Source: Ramlibacter montanisoli (GTDB taxonomy: Bacteria; Pseudomonadota; Gammaproteobacteria; Burkholderiales; Burkholderiaceae_C). Taken from it: a DNA stretch of 64,000 bases. Under the pieces are notes generated by a model that saw nothing but the letters and a program-made list of their open reading frames with translations, was not told the origin of the DNA and ran no database searches. Shown one piece after another: positions 20,619 to 31,536 of the stretch. Position 1 is the first letter of the stretch; every line of letters starts with the position of its first letter. The translations under genes and the position numbers were made by a program. Location of the stretch: contig NZ_JABFCS010000002.1 in NCBI RefSeq assembly GCF_013087525.1, positions 229,894 to 293,893 of the forward strand, read 5' to 3'.

Positions 20619-21449
20619 ATGAGCTGGCATGCGTCGCTGCGGCTGGACTACGCCCGCGAGGGCAGCCGCAGCGTTGCGCGCTTCGCCCACGACGGGCCGC
20701 TGCGCATCCTGCAGAGCATGTGGCCTGAAGGCGATGCGGTCTGCCACAGCGTGCTGGTGCACCCGCCCGGCGGGCTGGTGGGCGGCGACACGCTGCAGGT
20801 GGAGGTGAGCGCGGCGCCGGGCAGCCACGGCCTCGTCACCACGCCCGGGGCCTCGCGCTTCTACCGCAGCGAGGGCGAGGCCGCGGTGCAGGACGTGCGC
20901 ATCCGCATGGACGCCGGGGCACGCCTCGAATGGCTGCCGCTGGAGGCGCTCTATTACAGCGGCTGCCGCGCCGAGAACCGGCTGCGCATGGACCTGGCGC
21001 CGGGCGCGGAACTGCTCGGGTGGGACATCGCGGCCCTGGGCCTGCCGCAGGCCGAACAACCCTTCGTGCGTGGCAGCGTGCTCCAGCACCTGGAGCTGCA
21101 GGGTGCCTGGCTGGAGCGCGGACGCATCGCCGCCGACGACGCGCGCCTCATGGACGGACCGCTGGGCCTGGCGGGGCACCGCTGCCTGGCCAGCCTCTTC
21201 CTCGTAGCCGGCGAAGACCTGCCCCGGCCGCGGCGCGACATGCTGCTCGATGCGGCCCGTGCCGTGATCGAGCCGCATGCGCTGGTGGCCAGCGCCGGCG
21301 CCACCGCGCCCGGCCCGCGCGTGGTGGTGGTCCGCGTGCTGGCGCCCCTGGTGGAGCCCGCCTTGCAGCTGCTCAAGGCGGTGCGGCGGGCCTGGCGCCC
21401 GCTGCTCTGGCAGCTGCCGGCCGCAGAGCCTCGCGGCTGGATCCTCTAG
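20619..21449 (+). CDS. ureD: Urease accessory protein UreD
   Basis: 276 residues. Family landmarks: RILQSMWPEG, HPPGGLVGGD, PGASRFYRSEG, LPLEALYYSGCRAEN. UreD (UreH) binds the urease apoprotein and, with UreF and UreG, delivers Ni2+ to the carbamylated active-site lysine. In many relatives ureD directly precedes ureA; here ureABCEFG are 18 kb away and ureD closes the ABC-importer operon. Full length and in frame. Seven bases after the stop codon no further gene of the same operon is evident. Confidence 0.92.
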   Translation: MSWHASLRLDYAREGSRSVARFAHDGPLRILQSMWPEGDAVCHSVLVHPPGGLVGGDTLQVEVSAAPGSHGLVTTPGASRFYRSEGEAAVQDVRIRMDAGARLEWLPLEALYYSGCRAENRLRMDLAPGAELLGWDIAALGLPQAEQPFVRGSVLQHLELQGAWLERGRIAADDARLMDGPLGLAGHRCLASLFLVAGEDLPRPRRDMLLDAARAVIEPHALVASAGATAPGPRVVVVRVLAPLVEPALQLLKAVRRAWRPLLWQLPAAEPRGWIL

Positions 21450-21604
21450 AAGCCTGGGCGGCTTCCAACGTCAGTCGCCGCCTGCAAGGCAGCGTCCTAC
21501 CCGACCATGGGCCGGCTTCCCCCGGCATGGGAGCCCCTTTCCGGCAGCCTGCGGCCGGTCCGTCGCCCACACTGGCTCCATTGACTGAATTGAAGGAGTT
21601 CCCC

Positions 21605-22099
21605 ATGAAAAAGACGGACCGGTCGCTCAAGAGCATGATGTCCTTCGGCGCTGCCGCCCTGCTTGCGGTCGGTGCCGCCACCGCCCAGGTCGCCACCTCC
21701 GATGCCAGCTTCCCCGGCACCGCGATCATCGACTCCACGGGCAGCTTCCAGTCGGAAGTGAACGCCTGCAACACGGGCAAGACCCAGCAGGACCGTGCCG
21801 ACTGCCTGAAGGAAGCGCGCAACGCCGCTGCCGAGAAGCAGCGCGGCCGCCTGGAGAGCTACAGCGCCAACGCCGCCGCCCGCTGCGAAGTGCACACGAC
21901 CGGTGAAGACCGCGCCGCCTGCCGCGCCCGCGTGATGGGCATGGGCGATGTCGAAGGCAGCGTCGCCGGCGGTGGCCTGCTGCGTGAAGTCGAGACCGTG
22001 GTGATGCCCGAAGGCCAGGCCTCGATCACCGTGAACCCGCAGACCGACGCGGGCCCGATCGTGCTGGTCCCCGAGACCCGCACCATGGGCAACCGCTGA
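21605..22099 (+). CDS. Secreted Cys-containing protein of unknown function
   Basis: 164 residues with a signal peptide (about 1-28, ending ATAQ). The mature part has a helical segment with four Cys (ACNTGK, DCLKEAR, RCEVHT, ACRARV), spaced so two disulfides are possible, and a C-terminal beta-rich tail (EVETVVMPEGQASITV). Strong AAGGAG Shine-Dalgarno upstream. I do not recognise the family. It has its own 155-bp upstream region, so it probably is not part of the ureD operon. Confidence 0.7.
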   Translation: MKKTDRSLKSMMSFGAAALLAVGAATAQVATSDASFPGTAIIDSTGSFQSEVNACNTGKTQQDRADCLKEARNAAAEKQRGRLESYSANAAARCEVHTTGEDRAACRARVMGMGDVEGSVAGGGLLREVETVVMPEGQASITVNPQTDAGPIVLVPETRTMGNR

Positions 22100-22102
22100 G
22101 CA

Positions 22103-22330
22103 ATGGATTCGAACGAACGCAAGGGGCCGGGCGAAGCCGAGGGCGACGGCAAGGCGCAGCACGGCTACCGCAGCGAAGTGAGCTGGGACGGCGGCCAGGG
22201 CCGCCAGCCCTACACCAACCAGGAAGAAGAACTGGGCCCGGCGGCCGCTGGGGAATTCGAGGGCGGCAATGCGGGGGACACCGCGGGCCGCAACCTGCGG
22301 GACCTGGAAGAAGTCAAGCGCAGGCCCTAG
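22103..22330 (+). CDS. Small hydrophilic acidic protein, unknown
   Basis: 75 residues, rich in Gly, Glu, Asp and Arg, with no hydrophobic segment; probably disordered and cytosolic. It begins 3 bp after the preceding stop codon, so it is likely translated from the same message. No clear Shine-Dalgarno (AACCGCTGAGCA). Its last 4 bases overlap the end of convergent urtE. Not recognised. Confidence 0.5.
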   Translation: MDSNERKGPGEAEGDGKAQHGYRSEVSWDGGQGRQPYTNQEEELGPAAAGEFEGGNAGDTAGRNLRDLEEVKRRP

Positions 22331-23019
22331 ATGGCCACGAGCTGCCGCACGCCCCGGGCCTCCATGTCCTTGCCCGGTCCTTGCGCGACCACCTCGCCGC
22401 GCTCCATCACCACGTAGCTGTCGGCGAGCTCCTGCGCGAAGTCGTAGTACTGCTCCACCAGCAGGATCGCCATGTCGCCGCGGTCGGCCAGCATGCGGAT
22501 CACGCGGCCGATGTCCTTGATGATGCTGGGCTGGATGCCTTCGGTCGGTTCGTCCAGCACCAGCAGCTTCGGCTTGGCCGCCAGCGCGCGGGCGATCGCC
22601 AACTGCTGCTGCTGGCCGCCGGAGAGGTCGCCGCCGCGCCGGTGCAGCATCTGCTTCAAGACCGGGAACAACTCGAACAGCTCCTGCGGGACCGGCGTGC
22701 CGCCGGGCCGCGTGGCCAGGCCCATGCGCAGGTTCTCCTCCACCGACAGCCGCGCGAAGATCTCGCGGCCCTGCGGCACGAAGCCGATGCCGGCGCGGGC
22801 GCGCTGGTAGGGCGTGGACTGGTGGATCGCACGGCCGTCGAACTCGATGCTGCCGGTCTTGATGGGGACCAGGCCCATCAGCGACTTGAGCAGCGTGGTC
22901 TTGCCGACGCCGTTGCGCCCGAGGACCACGGTCACCTGCCCCGGCCTGGCCTCGACGCTGACGTCGCGCAGGATGTGCGAGCCGCCGTAGTACTGGTTGA
23001 TGTTGCGGATGGCGAGCAT
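22327..23019 (-). CDS. urtE: Urea ABC transporter ATPase UrtE
   Basis: 230 residues, LivF-type ATPase. It begins with MLAIRNINQYYGGSHILRD, typical of UrtE. Walker A GRNGVGKTT, Q-loop FVPQGREIF, signature LSGGQQQQLAIARAL, Walker B LLVLDEPTEGIQ, H-region LLVEQYY. Pairs with UrtD to drive urea uptake at the inner membrane. Last gene of urtABCDE; one base separates it from urtD. Confidence 0.93.
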   Translation of the reverse strand: MLAIRNINQYYGGSHILRDVSVEARPGQVTVVLGRNGVGKTTLLKSLMGLVPIKTGSIEFDGRAIHQSTPYQRARAGIGFVPQGREIFARLSVEENLRMGLATRPGGTPVPQELFELFPVLKQMLHRRGGDLSGGQQQQLAIARALAAKPKLLVLDEPTEGIQPSIIKDIGRVIRMLADRGDMAILLVEQYYDFAQELADSYVVMERGEVVAQGPGKDMEARGVRQLVAI

Positions 23020-23020
23020 G

Positions 23021-23892
<872 letters not shown>

Positions 23893-23896
<4 letters not shown>

Positions 23897-24981
23897 GCCT
23901 TGGACCTCCACTGCTTCACCAGGCCCACCACGCCGTTGGGCAGGAACAGGGTGACGGCGATGAACAGCGCGCCCAGGAAGTACAGCCAGAACTCCGGCGC
24001 GCTCACCGTCAGCCAGCTCTTGGCGCCGTTGACCAGGAAGGCGCCGATGATGGGGCCGACCAGCGAGGCGCGCCCGCCGACCGCCGCCCACACGGCGATC
24101 TCGATCGAGTTGGCCGGGCTCATCTCGCCCGGGTTGATGATGCCCACCTGGGGCACGTAAAGCGCGCCGGCCACGCCGCACATGATGGCGCTGATGGTCC
24201 AGATGGTGAGCTTGTAGCCGATCGGGTTGTAGCCCGAGAACATCACGCGCGATTCGGCGTCGCGGATCGCCTGCAGCACGCGGCCGAACTTGCTGGCCAC
24301 CAGGAAGCGCGCGAACAGGAAGAAGGCCAGCAGCGTGAGCCCCGTGAGCACGAACAGCGTCATGCGCATCTGCGGCGTGGCGATCGCCATGCCGAGGATG
24401 CGCTTGAAGTCGGTGAAGCCGTTGTTGCCGCCGAAGCCGGTCTCGTTGCGGAAGAACAGCAGCATGGCCGCGAAGGTCAGCGCCTGCGTGATGATGGAGA
24501 AGTACACGCCCTTGATGCGCGAGCGGAAGGCGAAGTAGCCGAACACGAAGGCGATCACGCCCGGCACCGCGACGATCAGAACCAGCGTGGCGAGGAAGCT
24601 GTCCGAGAAGGCCCAGTGCCAGGGCAGCTCCTTCCAGTCCAGGAACACCATGAAGTCCGGCAGCTCGCTCTTGTAGTTGCCGTCGCGCCCGATCTGGCGC
24701 ATCAGGTACATGCCCATGGCATAGCCGCCGAGCGCGAAGAACAGGCCGTGTCCCAGCGACAGGATGCCGGTGTAGCCCCAGATCAGGTCCATGGCCAGCG
24801 CCGCGATCGCGTAGCACATGATCTTGCCGACCAGCGCGACGGCGTAGTCGCTCAGGTGGAAGGGGCTGCTGGCGGGGACGACGAGGTTGAGGATGGGCGC
24901 AAGGGCGCAGACGGCGACGAGGGCGAAGAGGAAGGCGGTCCAGCCGGTTTTCGTGAGCAGCGGCTGGCGCCTGGGCAGCAT
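23893..24981 (-). CDS. urtC: Urea ABC transporter permease UrtC
   Basis: 362 residues, LivM-type permease with about ten transmembrane segments (GYTGILSLGHGLFFALGGYA is the conserved family stretch). The ATG at 24981 is chosen because GGAGGAGG stands directly before it; an in-frame extension to 25059 would be encoded by a dispersed repeat and is unlikely to be translated. Full length. Separated from urtB by a 124-bp gap filled by an inverted repeat. Confidence 0.92.
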
Positions 24982-24983
24982 GT

Positions 24984-25084
24984 CCTCCTCCCCCCTGGGG
25001 GAGGGTTGGGGTGGGGGCGCTCGCCGGCGCACCAGCGTTGGCACCCGCAGCGCCCCCACCCTGCCCTCCCCCGGGGGGAGGGTT
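24984..25084. repeat. Inverted pair of dispersed GC-rich repeat B between urtB and urtC
   Basis: Copy one (24984-25021) reads CTCC-CCCCTGGGGGAGGG followed by TTGGGGTGGGGGCGCT; copy two (25049-25084) is its reverse complement. The same unit recurs singly at 38624-38662 and 53396-53431. In RNA the pair can fold into a long hairpin between the urtB stop and the urtC ribosome-binding site, so it may affect message stability or downstream expression. Confidence 0.7.
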
Positions 25085-25105
25085 CCAAGACCGGAAGAAC
25101 CGCAC

Positions 25106-26674
25106 TCATGCCTCCGCGCTCCTTCCCTTCACCGCGAACAGCCCTTGCGGCCGCTTCTGGATGAACACCACGATCAGCACCAGCACGGCGATCTTGGCCA
25201 GCACCGCACCGGCCCAGCCTTCGATGAACTTGTTCAGCACGCCCAGTCCCAGCGCGGCGTACACCGTGCCCGCCAGCTGGCCCACGCCACCGAGCACCAC
25301 CACCATGAAGGAATCGACGATGTAGGCCTGCCCCAGGTCAGGCCCGACGTTGCCGACCTGGCTCAAGGCACAACCCGCGAGGCCGGCGATGCCGGAACCG
25401 AGCGCGAAGGCGTAGGTGTCCACGCGCGCCGTGTTCACGCCCATGCAGGAGGCGATCGGCCGGTTCTGCGTCACGCCGCGCACGAACAGGCCGAGGCGCG
25501 TGCGCGAGATCAGCAGCGCCATGCCGGCCAGCACCGCGAAGGCGAAGCCGACGATCACGATGCGGTTCCAGGGCAGCTGCAGGTTGGCGGTGATCGCCAG
25601 GCCGCCGCTCATCCAGCTGGGGTTCTCCACGCCGACGTTCTGCGCGCCGAACACCGAGCGCACCAGCTGCATCAGCATCAGGCTGATGCCCCAGGTGGCC
25701 AGCAGCGTCTCCAGCGGCCGGCCGTAGAGGAAGCGGATCACGCCGCGCTCCAGCACCGCGCCCATGAGCGCGGAGGCGAGGAAGGACACCGGCACCGCCG
25801 CCAGCAGGTACCAGTCGAAGGCGCCGGGCAGGTATTTCTGGAACAGGCCCTGCACCACGTAGGTGGCATAGGCGCCGATCATCATCAGCTCGCCGTGCGC
25901 CATGTTGATGACGCCCATCAGGCCGTAGGTGATGGCCAGGCCCAGCGCCACCAGCAGCAGGATGGAGCCGAGGCTGATGCCGGAGAAGACCGCCGCCGCG
26001 CGCTCGCCCCACACCAGCGAGGACTGCATACTGCGCAGCGAGGACTGCAGCGCCGACTTCACGTCCGGGTCGGCCTCTTCCTTCACCCGCGCGAGCAGCA
26101 GGCTGCGGGTGGCGGAGCTGCGGCTGGCGGACAGCAGCTGCGCGGCTTCCAGCCGCCGCTGCTTGTCGCTGCTGGAAAGCAGCGCCGCGGCGCGCACCAG
26201 CGCCAGCTGCTCCTTGATCGCAGCGTCCTGTTCCGCCGCATAGGCCTTCTCGATCAGCGGCAGCTTGGATTCGCTCGGCTCCTTCTGCAGTTCGGCGACC
26301 GCCGCCGCGCGCAGCTTGGCGTCGGGCGAGAAGAGCTTCAGCGCCGCCAGCGCGGAGTCGAGCTCGCCGCGCATGCGGTTGTTGTTGATGACGTCCTCGG
26401 CGTCGGCCGGCAGCGTCGCTGCGGCGCCGGTGACGGGGTCGCTCGCCTTGTCGTCGCGCACGACGAACACGGCCGTGCCGGCAGTCTTCACCGCATCGTC
26501 GGCCAGCGCCTGGATGAAGGCCGCCGTCCTGTCGTCGGCGGCGGCCACGGCCTTGTTGAGGGCTTCGATGCGGGCGTCGGTTTCGCCGAGGGCGATGGCG
26601 CGGGCTTCGTCGGCGGTGAGGGCCGAAGCAGGATTGGAAGAGAGCGCCAGCAGAAGAAGAAATAGTCGGAGCAT
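25106..26674 (-). CDS. urtB: Urea ABC transporter permease UrtB
   Basis: 522 residues. Signal-like N-terminus, a predicted periplasmic helical domain (about 20-225) that is the usual UrtB extension, then a LivH-type permease core: [21 protein letters not shown] and [16 protein letters not shown] are family signatures. Forms the urea channel with UrtC. Intact. The gap to urtA is filled by a GC-rich repeat. Confidence 0.93.
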   Translation of the reverse strand: MLRLFLLLLALSSNPASALTADEARAIALGETDARIEALNKAVAAADDRTAAFIQALADDAVKTAGTAVFVVRDDKASDPVTGAAATLPADAEDVINNNRMRGELDSALAALKLFSPDAKLRAAAVAELQKEPSESKLPLIEKAYAAEQDAAIKEQLALVRAAALLSSSDKQRRLEAAQLLSASRSSATRSLLLARVKEEADPDVKSALQSSLRSMQSSLVWGERAAAVFSGISLGSILLLVALGLAITYGLMGVINMAHGELMMIGAYATYVVQGLFQKYLPGAFDWYLLAAVPVSFLASALMGAVLERGVIRFLYGRPLETLLATWGISLMLMQLVRSVFGAQNVGVENPSWMSGGLAITANLQLPWNRIVIVGFAFAVLAGMALLISRTRLGLFVRGVTQNRPIASCMGVNTARVDTYAFALGSGIAGLAGCALSQVGNVGPDLGQAYIVDSFMVVVLGGVGQLAGTVYAALGLGVLNKFIEGWAGAVLAKIAVLVLIVVFIQKRPQGLFAVKGRSAEA

Positions 26675-26700
26675 GGGTTCCTGCGTGTGCTCGGGTGTGC

Positions 26701-26785
26701 GCGGGGGCGCGCCGCGCCGGGCCGCCCCCAGCGGCCGCGCCGCCCCCCAGTGGGGGAGGCGGCCGCAGGCCGCTTCGGGGGCGTC
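26701..26785. repeat. GC-rich palindromic element between urtA and urtB
   Basis: About 85 bp with a strong hairpin (GCCGCC-CCCCAGTGGGGG-AGGCGGC region near 26738-26763). It resembles the GC-rich intergenic palindromes common in Comamonadaceae and differs from repeats A and B. Its position directly after the binding-protein gene suits a 3' stabiliser or partial terminator that raises urtA expression relative to the membrane genes. Confidence 0.5.
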
Positions 26786-28061
26786 CTACATCTTCGACTT
26801 GCCGTCCGGCTCGTCCTTCTTCTTGTCGTTGCCCTCGATGAAGGGCGACCAGGGCTTGGCCTTGACCGGGCCTGGCGTCTTCCACACGACGTTGAACTGG
26901 CCGTCGGCCTTCACTTCGCCGATGAACACCGGCTTGTGCAGGTGGTGGTTCTTCATGTCCATGGTGGCGGTGAAGCCCGAGGGCGCCTTGAAGGTCTGGC
27001 CGGCCATTGCCGCGATCACCTTGTCGGTGTCGGTGGACTTGGCCTTCTCCACCGCCTGCGCCCACATGTGCACGCCGATGTAGGTGGCTTCCATCGGGTC
27101 GTTGGTCAGCGGCTTGTCCTTGTGGCCAGCGATGTTCTTGGTCTTGGCGTAGCCGCCCCACTTCTTGGTGAACTCGGTGTTGGTCGGGTTCTTCACGGAC
27201 ATGAAGTAGTTCCAGGCGGCCAGGTGGCCCACCAGCGGCTTGGTGTCCACGCCGCGCAGTTCCTCCTCGCCCACCGAGAACGCCACCACCGGCACGTCCT
27301 TGGCCTTCAGGCCGGCGTTGCCCAGTTCCTTGTAGAAGGGCACGTTGGAGTCGCCGTTGATGGTGGAGATCACCGCCGTCTTCTTGCCTTCGCCGGAGAA
27401 CTTCTTCACCTTGGCGATGATGGTCTGGTAGTCGCTGTGGCCGAAGGGGGTGTACTCCTCCATGATGTCCGCGTCGGCGACGCCCTTGGACTTCAGGAAG
27501 GCGCGCAGGATCTTGTTGGTGGTGCGCGGGTACACGTAGTCGGTGCCCAGCAGGACGAAGCGCTTGGCGCCGCCGCCGTCCTTGCTCATGAGGTATTCGA
27601 CGGCCGGGATGGCCTGCTGGTTGGGCGCCGCGCCCGTGTAGAACACGTTCTTGGACAAGCTCCTCGCCCTCGTACTGCACCGGGTAGAACAGCAGGCCGT
27701 TGAGCTCCTCCACCACCGGCAGCACCGACTTGCGGCTCACCGAGGTCCAGCAGCCGAAGATCACGGCGACCTTGTCCTGCGTCAACAGTTGCTTGGTCTT
27801 CTCCGCGAACAGCGGCCAGTTGGAGGCAGGATCGACCACCACCGGCTCGAGCTTGCGGCCGAGGACGCCGCCCTTGGCGTTGATCTCCTCGATCGCCATC
27901 AGCGCGGTGTCCTTCAGGACCGTCTCGGAGATGGCCATGGTGCCGGACAGGCTGTGGAGGATGCCGACCTTGATCGGGTCCTTGGACTGGGCGAAAGCCA
28001 CGCCCGTGGCCGCCAGGGCGAGGGCGGCGGTGAGGGCTTGGAGGGTGAAACGACGTTGCAT
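26786..28061 (-). CDS. urtA: Urea ABC transporter substrate-binding protein UrtA (one frameshift)
   Basis: About 424 residues. Signal peptide (ends GVAFAQ), then the UrtA/AmiC-type fold: [66 protein letters not shown]. These match urea/amide-binding members rather than branched-chain amino-acid ones. The frame breaks near 27657, where a T is extra (expected GEELSKNVFY). First gene of urtABCDE. I found no convincing sigma-54 element in the 238-bp upstream region. Confidence 0.92.
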
Positions 28062-28299
28062 GTGGGCTCCAGAGGGAAGTGGGAAACGCCAGGCCATGCT
28101 AGGGATGGGCTGCCCGCGGGGCCATACGACACATGGCGTACGGGGCGTCACAAGTGCTTGCCCGGTGTTCGCGCGCCGGCCGCTACAAAGGGGCAGCCGG
28201 GCCCCCTGCCGACAGCGCCCGCCGTCCGCGTCCGACACACCGGGTGCGGCCGGCACGGCCCAATAGGCGCAATGCATGCCATGTAAGCGAGGCGCGACG

Positions 28300-28910
28300 A
28301 TGTCCCTGATGTCCCAGTTCTCCCCAGCATCACCAACCTGATCCGGCTGGACCACACCCACGTGCTGACGGCCTTCCACCAGTACGAGCTGGGCTCGTCG
28401 GAACGCCTGCGCAAGGGCCTGGTGGACAACGTCTGCCTGGCCATCGAGATCCACGCGCAGCTGGAGGAAGAGATCTTCTATCCGGCCCTGCGCGTCGTGG
28501 CGGACACCGAGATGCTGCGCAAGAGCACGCCCGAGCACGACGAGATGCGCGGCCTGATCTCGCGCCTGCGCAACATGCCGGTCGCCGATCCCGCCTTCGA
28601 CGACACCTTCTTCGAGCTGATGCGCCACGTGATGCACCACGTGGCCGACGAGGAGACCCTGCTGCTGCCGGCCGCCGAGCGCCTGCTGCCCGACCAGCTG
28701 TCCGAACTGGGCGCGCAGATGACCAAGCGCCGGCTGGAACTGGCCGGCCCGCGCGCGCCCGAACTGGCCAGCAGCATGGCCCGTTCCATGAGCGGCGGCA
28801 CCCTGGTGGGCATCGGCAGCGCGATGCTGGCCGGAGCCTACCTGCTGACGCGGCGCGGCCCCGGGGACCGCCTGGCGGCGGCGCGCAAGCGCTTCTCACG
28901 AGCCGTCTGA
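28300..28910 (+). CDS. Hemerythrin HHE-domain protein with C-terminal membrane-like segment (one frameshift)
   Basis: About 203 residues after correction. The hemerythrin-like four-helix bundle supplies His/Glu iron ligands in [25 protein letters not shown] and [11 protein letters not shown]. The C-terminus ([21 protein letters not shown]) is hydrophobic. The ATG at 28300 is followed by a break near 28324 (one C missing; expected [13 protein letters not shown]). Such proteins act in O2, NO or iron-related stress; the exact role is unknown. Divergent from urtA across 238 bp. Confidence 0.78.
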
Positions 28911-28979
28911 TCCGCGTCAAACATTGCAAGTGAGTACGTAATAACCGCGACGACGGCGGTGGGGGTCGGCTTGGACAAT

Positions 28980-28995
28980 TCAGGGTTTTCCCTGA
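28980..28995. promoter_or_regulatory. TCAGGG-TTTT-CCCTGA palindrome upstream of dctA
   Basis: Perfect 6-bp dyad with a 4-base centre, ending 13 bp before the dctA start codon, where no Shine-Dalgarno is visible. It could be an operator overlapping the promoter or a small 5' hairpin. No regulator can be named from sequence. Confidence 0.3.
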
Positions 28996-29008
28996 CCCTC
29001 CAAGCACC

Positions 29009-30382
29009 ATGCTCGCACCGCCCGCTCCCGGCACCCTGACGAAGGCCAGCCGCCGCCCCCTGTACCGCTCGCTCTACGTGCAGGTCCTCGCCGCCGTGAT
29101 GGCGGGCGTCCTGCTCGGACACTTCTACCCGGCCCTCGGCGCGGACATGAAGCCGCTGGGCGATGCCTTCATCAAGCTGATCAAGATGATGATCGCCCCG
29201 ATCATCTTCTGCACCGTGGTGGTGGGCATCGCCGGCATGGAGGACATGAAGAAGGTCGGCAAGACCGGCGGCCTGGCGCTCCTGTACTTCGAGGTCGTCA
29301 GCACCCTGGCGCTGGTGATCGGCCTGGTGGTGGTGAACGTGCTGGAGCCCGGCGCGGGCATGAACGTGAACCCGGCCTCGCTGGACACCAAGGGCATCGC
29401 CGCGTACACGGCGCCCGGCAAGATGGGCAGCACGACCGACTTCCTGATGGGCGTGATCCCCGGCACCATCATCGACGCCTTCGCCAAGGGCGACATCCTG
29501 CAGGTGCTGCTGATCTCGGTGTTCTTCGGCTTCGCGCTGCACCGCTTCGGCGGCCGCGGCACGATGGTGTTCGACATGATCGAGAAGACCTCGCACGTGC
29601 TGTTCACGATCGTGGGCTTCATCATGAAGGTGGCCCCGATCGGCGCCTTCGGCGCGATGGCCTTCACCATCGGCAAGTACGGCCTGGGCTCGCTGTTCTC
29701 GCTGGGCAAGCTGATGGGGTCCTTCTACCTGACCTGCCTGCTGTTCATCTTCGTGGTGCTGGGCACCATCGCCCGCGTGCACGGCTTTTCCGTGTGGAAG
29801 CTGATCAAGTACATCAAGGAGGAACTGCTGGTGGTGCTGGGCACCTCCTCGTCCGAGACCGTGCTGCCGCGCATGATGGAGAAGATGGAGAACCTCGGCG
29901 CCAAGAAGAGCACCGTGGGCCTGGTGATCCCCACCGGCTACTCCTTCAACCTCGATGGCACCTCGATCTACCTGACGATGGCCGCCGTGTTCATCGCGCA
30001 GGCCACCAACACGCCCATGTCGCTGACGCAGCAGCTCACGCTGCTGGCCGTGCTGCTGCTCACGTCCAAGGGCGCCGCCGGCATCACCGGCAGCGGCTTC
30101 ATCGTGCTGGCGGCCACGCTGTCCGCCGTCGGCGAAGTGCCGGTGGCCGGCCTGGCGCTGATCCTGGGCATCGACCGCTTCATGTCGGAAGCGCGCGCGC
30201 TGACCAACCTGATCGGCAACGGCGTGGCGACGCTGGTGGTGGCGAAGTGGACGGGCGACCTGGACACGGCGCAGCTGAAGGCGCACCTGGACCACCCGAC
30301 GCGCGAAGAGACCGACGAACCGGAGGAGATGCACGAGGCGGTGGATGCGCACATGCATGTGCGTCCGCAGGTTTCGGCCTGA
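29009..30382 (+). CDS. dctA: C4-dicarboxylate:cation symporter DctA
   Basis: 457 residues, DAACS family. Landmarks: [34 protein letters not shown] (the serine-rich re-entrant motif), [16 protein letters not shown] and the C-terminal [18 protein letters not shown] with the conserved substrate-binding Asn. Imports succinate, fumarate and malate. The acidic/His-rich tail is variable. Intact; followed by palindromic repeat A before the convergent lysR. Confidence 0.93.
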   Translation: MLAPPAPGTLTKASRRPLYRSLYVQVLAAVMAGVLLGHFYPALGADMKPLGDAFIKLIKMMIAPIIFCTVVVGIAGMEDMKKVGKTGGLALLYFEVVSTLALVIGLVVVNVLEPGAGMNVNPASLDTKGIAAYTAPGKMGSTTDFLMGVIPGTIIDAFAKGDILQVLLISVFFGFALHRFGGRGTMVFDMIEKTSHVLFTIVGFIMKVAPIGAFGAMAFTIGKYGLGSLFSLGKLMGSFYLTCLLFIFVVLGTIARVHGFSVWKLIKYIKEELLVVLGTSSSETVLPRMMEKMENLGAKKSTVGLVIPTGYSFNLDGTSIYLTMAAVFIAQATNTPMSLTQQLTLLAVLLLTSKGAAGITGSGFIVLAATLSAVGEVPVAGLALILGIDRFMSEARALTNLIGNGVATLVVAKWTGDLDTAQLKAHLDHPTREETDEPEEMHEAVDAHMHVRPQVSA

Positions 30383-30386
30383 AGTT

Positions 30387-30490
30387 CGCGCATCGCTGGG
30401 GTTCGCCTTCGGGCTCACCCCAGCCTACGAAGTCCGTGCCGCCGTAGGCTGGCGGTGAGCGCGCGCAGCGCCGAACCCCAGCGTTGCGCG
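30387..30490. repeat. Inverted pair of dispersed repeat A between convergent dctA and lysR
   Basis: Two ~45-bp units in opposite orientation: 30387-30429 ends CCAGCCTACG and 30443-30490 begins CGTAGGCTGG; the units also share CGAACCCCAGCG with its complement. The same unit pair, in the opposite arrangement, is found inside ureF. The location exactly between two stop codons (30382 and 30492) suggests service as a bidirectional terminator. Confidence 0.75.
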
Positions 30491-30491
30491 A

Positions 30492-31421
30492 TCACGAAAG
30501 CGCCGCCAGCGCCTCCACGAACCCCGCTGCCGCCGGCGACAACTCCCGGTGCCGCCGCGTGATCAGGTGCAGCGAGGGCACCTGCAGCGGCAGCTCCAGC
30601 GGCAGCACCTCGAGCACCCCCAGCCGCGCATAGTGCGCCGCCAGCGACGCCGGCATGATCGCCGCCATGTCGCTCGCCTCCAGCAGCACCGTGGTGGCCA
30701 CCGTCGACGCAGTCTCGGTGATGTCCAGCCGGCCGTGCAGCCCCGCCTCGCGCAGCGCCGACTCGAAGCGGCTGCGCTGCGGCGAGCCGGGCGGCTGCAG
30801 GATCCAGGGCCAGCGCACCAGGTCGGCCAGCGCGAGATCGGATTTCTCCAGCAGCGGATGCCCCGCGCGCACCACCGCCACCTGCGGCTCCGCCAGCAGC
30901 GGCTCGATCCGCAGTTCGTCCTCGAAGTGCCCCTCGGTCGGACGACCCAGCACCAGGTCCACGTCGCCGCGTTCCAGCAGTCCCAGCATCACGTCGCTGG
31001 TCTCCACCAGCACCGACACCGCCACGCGCGGATGCTGCCGCTTGTACGCGGCGAGCGCCGGTGCCAGCAGCTGCGGCAGCCCGCCCGGCACAGTGCCCAG
31101 GCGCAGCCGTCCGCGCAGCCCCGAGCGCAACGCCGCCATCTGCTCGCGCGCGAAGCCGAAGTCCACCAGCTGCTGGCGCGCGTAGCGGATCAGGACCTCG
31201 CCGGTGGGCGTGGGCTCCATGCCGCGCGCCAGCCGCGTGAACAGCGCCACCCCCAGCGTCTCCTCCGCCTGCTGCAGCAGCTTGGTGGCGGCCGGCTGGC
31301 TCAGTCCCAGGCCGGCGGCGGCCCGCCCCAGGTTGCGCTCGCGGCCCAGCGCCTCCAGCAGCAGGAGTTGCCGGATGCGCAGCCGCATCAGCAGGGCGGC
31401 GTCGGAAAGGGCTTTGGCCAT
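30492..31421 (-). CDS. LysR-family regulator (GbpR/CbbR-like subgroup) opposite a bug gene
   Basis: 309 residues, intact. HTH with NLGRAAAGLGLSQPAATKLLQQ and effector domain RLRLGTVPGGLPQLLAPAL. Divergent from a bug-pdxA operon across 115 bp that begins with an AT-rich patch (AATATACAAAATGG), the likely shared promoter region. Probably activates that operon in response to its substrate. Confidence 0.83.
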   Translation of the reverse strand: MAKALSDAALLMRLRIRQLLLLEALGRERNLGRAAAGLGLSQPAATKLLQQAEETLGVALFTRLARGMEPTPTGEVLIRYARQQLVDFGFAREQMAALRSGLRGRLRLGTVPGGLPQLLAPALAAYKRQHPRVAVSVLVETSDVMLGLLERGDVDLVLGRPTEGHFEDELRIEPLLAEPQVAVVRAGHPLLEKSDLALADLVRWPWILQPPGSPQRSRFESALREAGLHGRLDITETASTVATTVLLEASDMAAIMPASLAAHYARLGVLEVLPLELPLQVPSLHLITRRHRELSPAAAGFVEALAALS

Positions 31422-31536
31422 GGGAGCAATATACAAAATGGCATGGCTCCTTCCACGAATTTCATTGGCGAGGAATGGCTGCAGCCCGTACCCTGGGTTC
31501 CAGACGGGCAATCCGACCCGGCCCAGGAGACATCCC

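Noticed and set aside
24982..25059. Longer UrtC start within the repeat between urtB and urtC
   Set aside because: The added residues are encoded by repeat B; the ATG at 24981 has a near-perfect ribosome-binding site.
28062..28299. Sigma-54 promoter for urtA
   Set aside because: I checked the minus strand for GG-N10-GC with GGCAC/TTGC context and found no acceptable match, so none is claimed.
25338..28640. 1100-codon open frame on the minus strand across urtA and urtB
   Set aside because: It joins part of UrtA in the correct frame to out-of-frame urtB sequence because of the urtA indel; not a real fusion protein.
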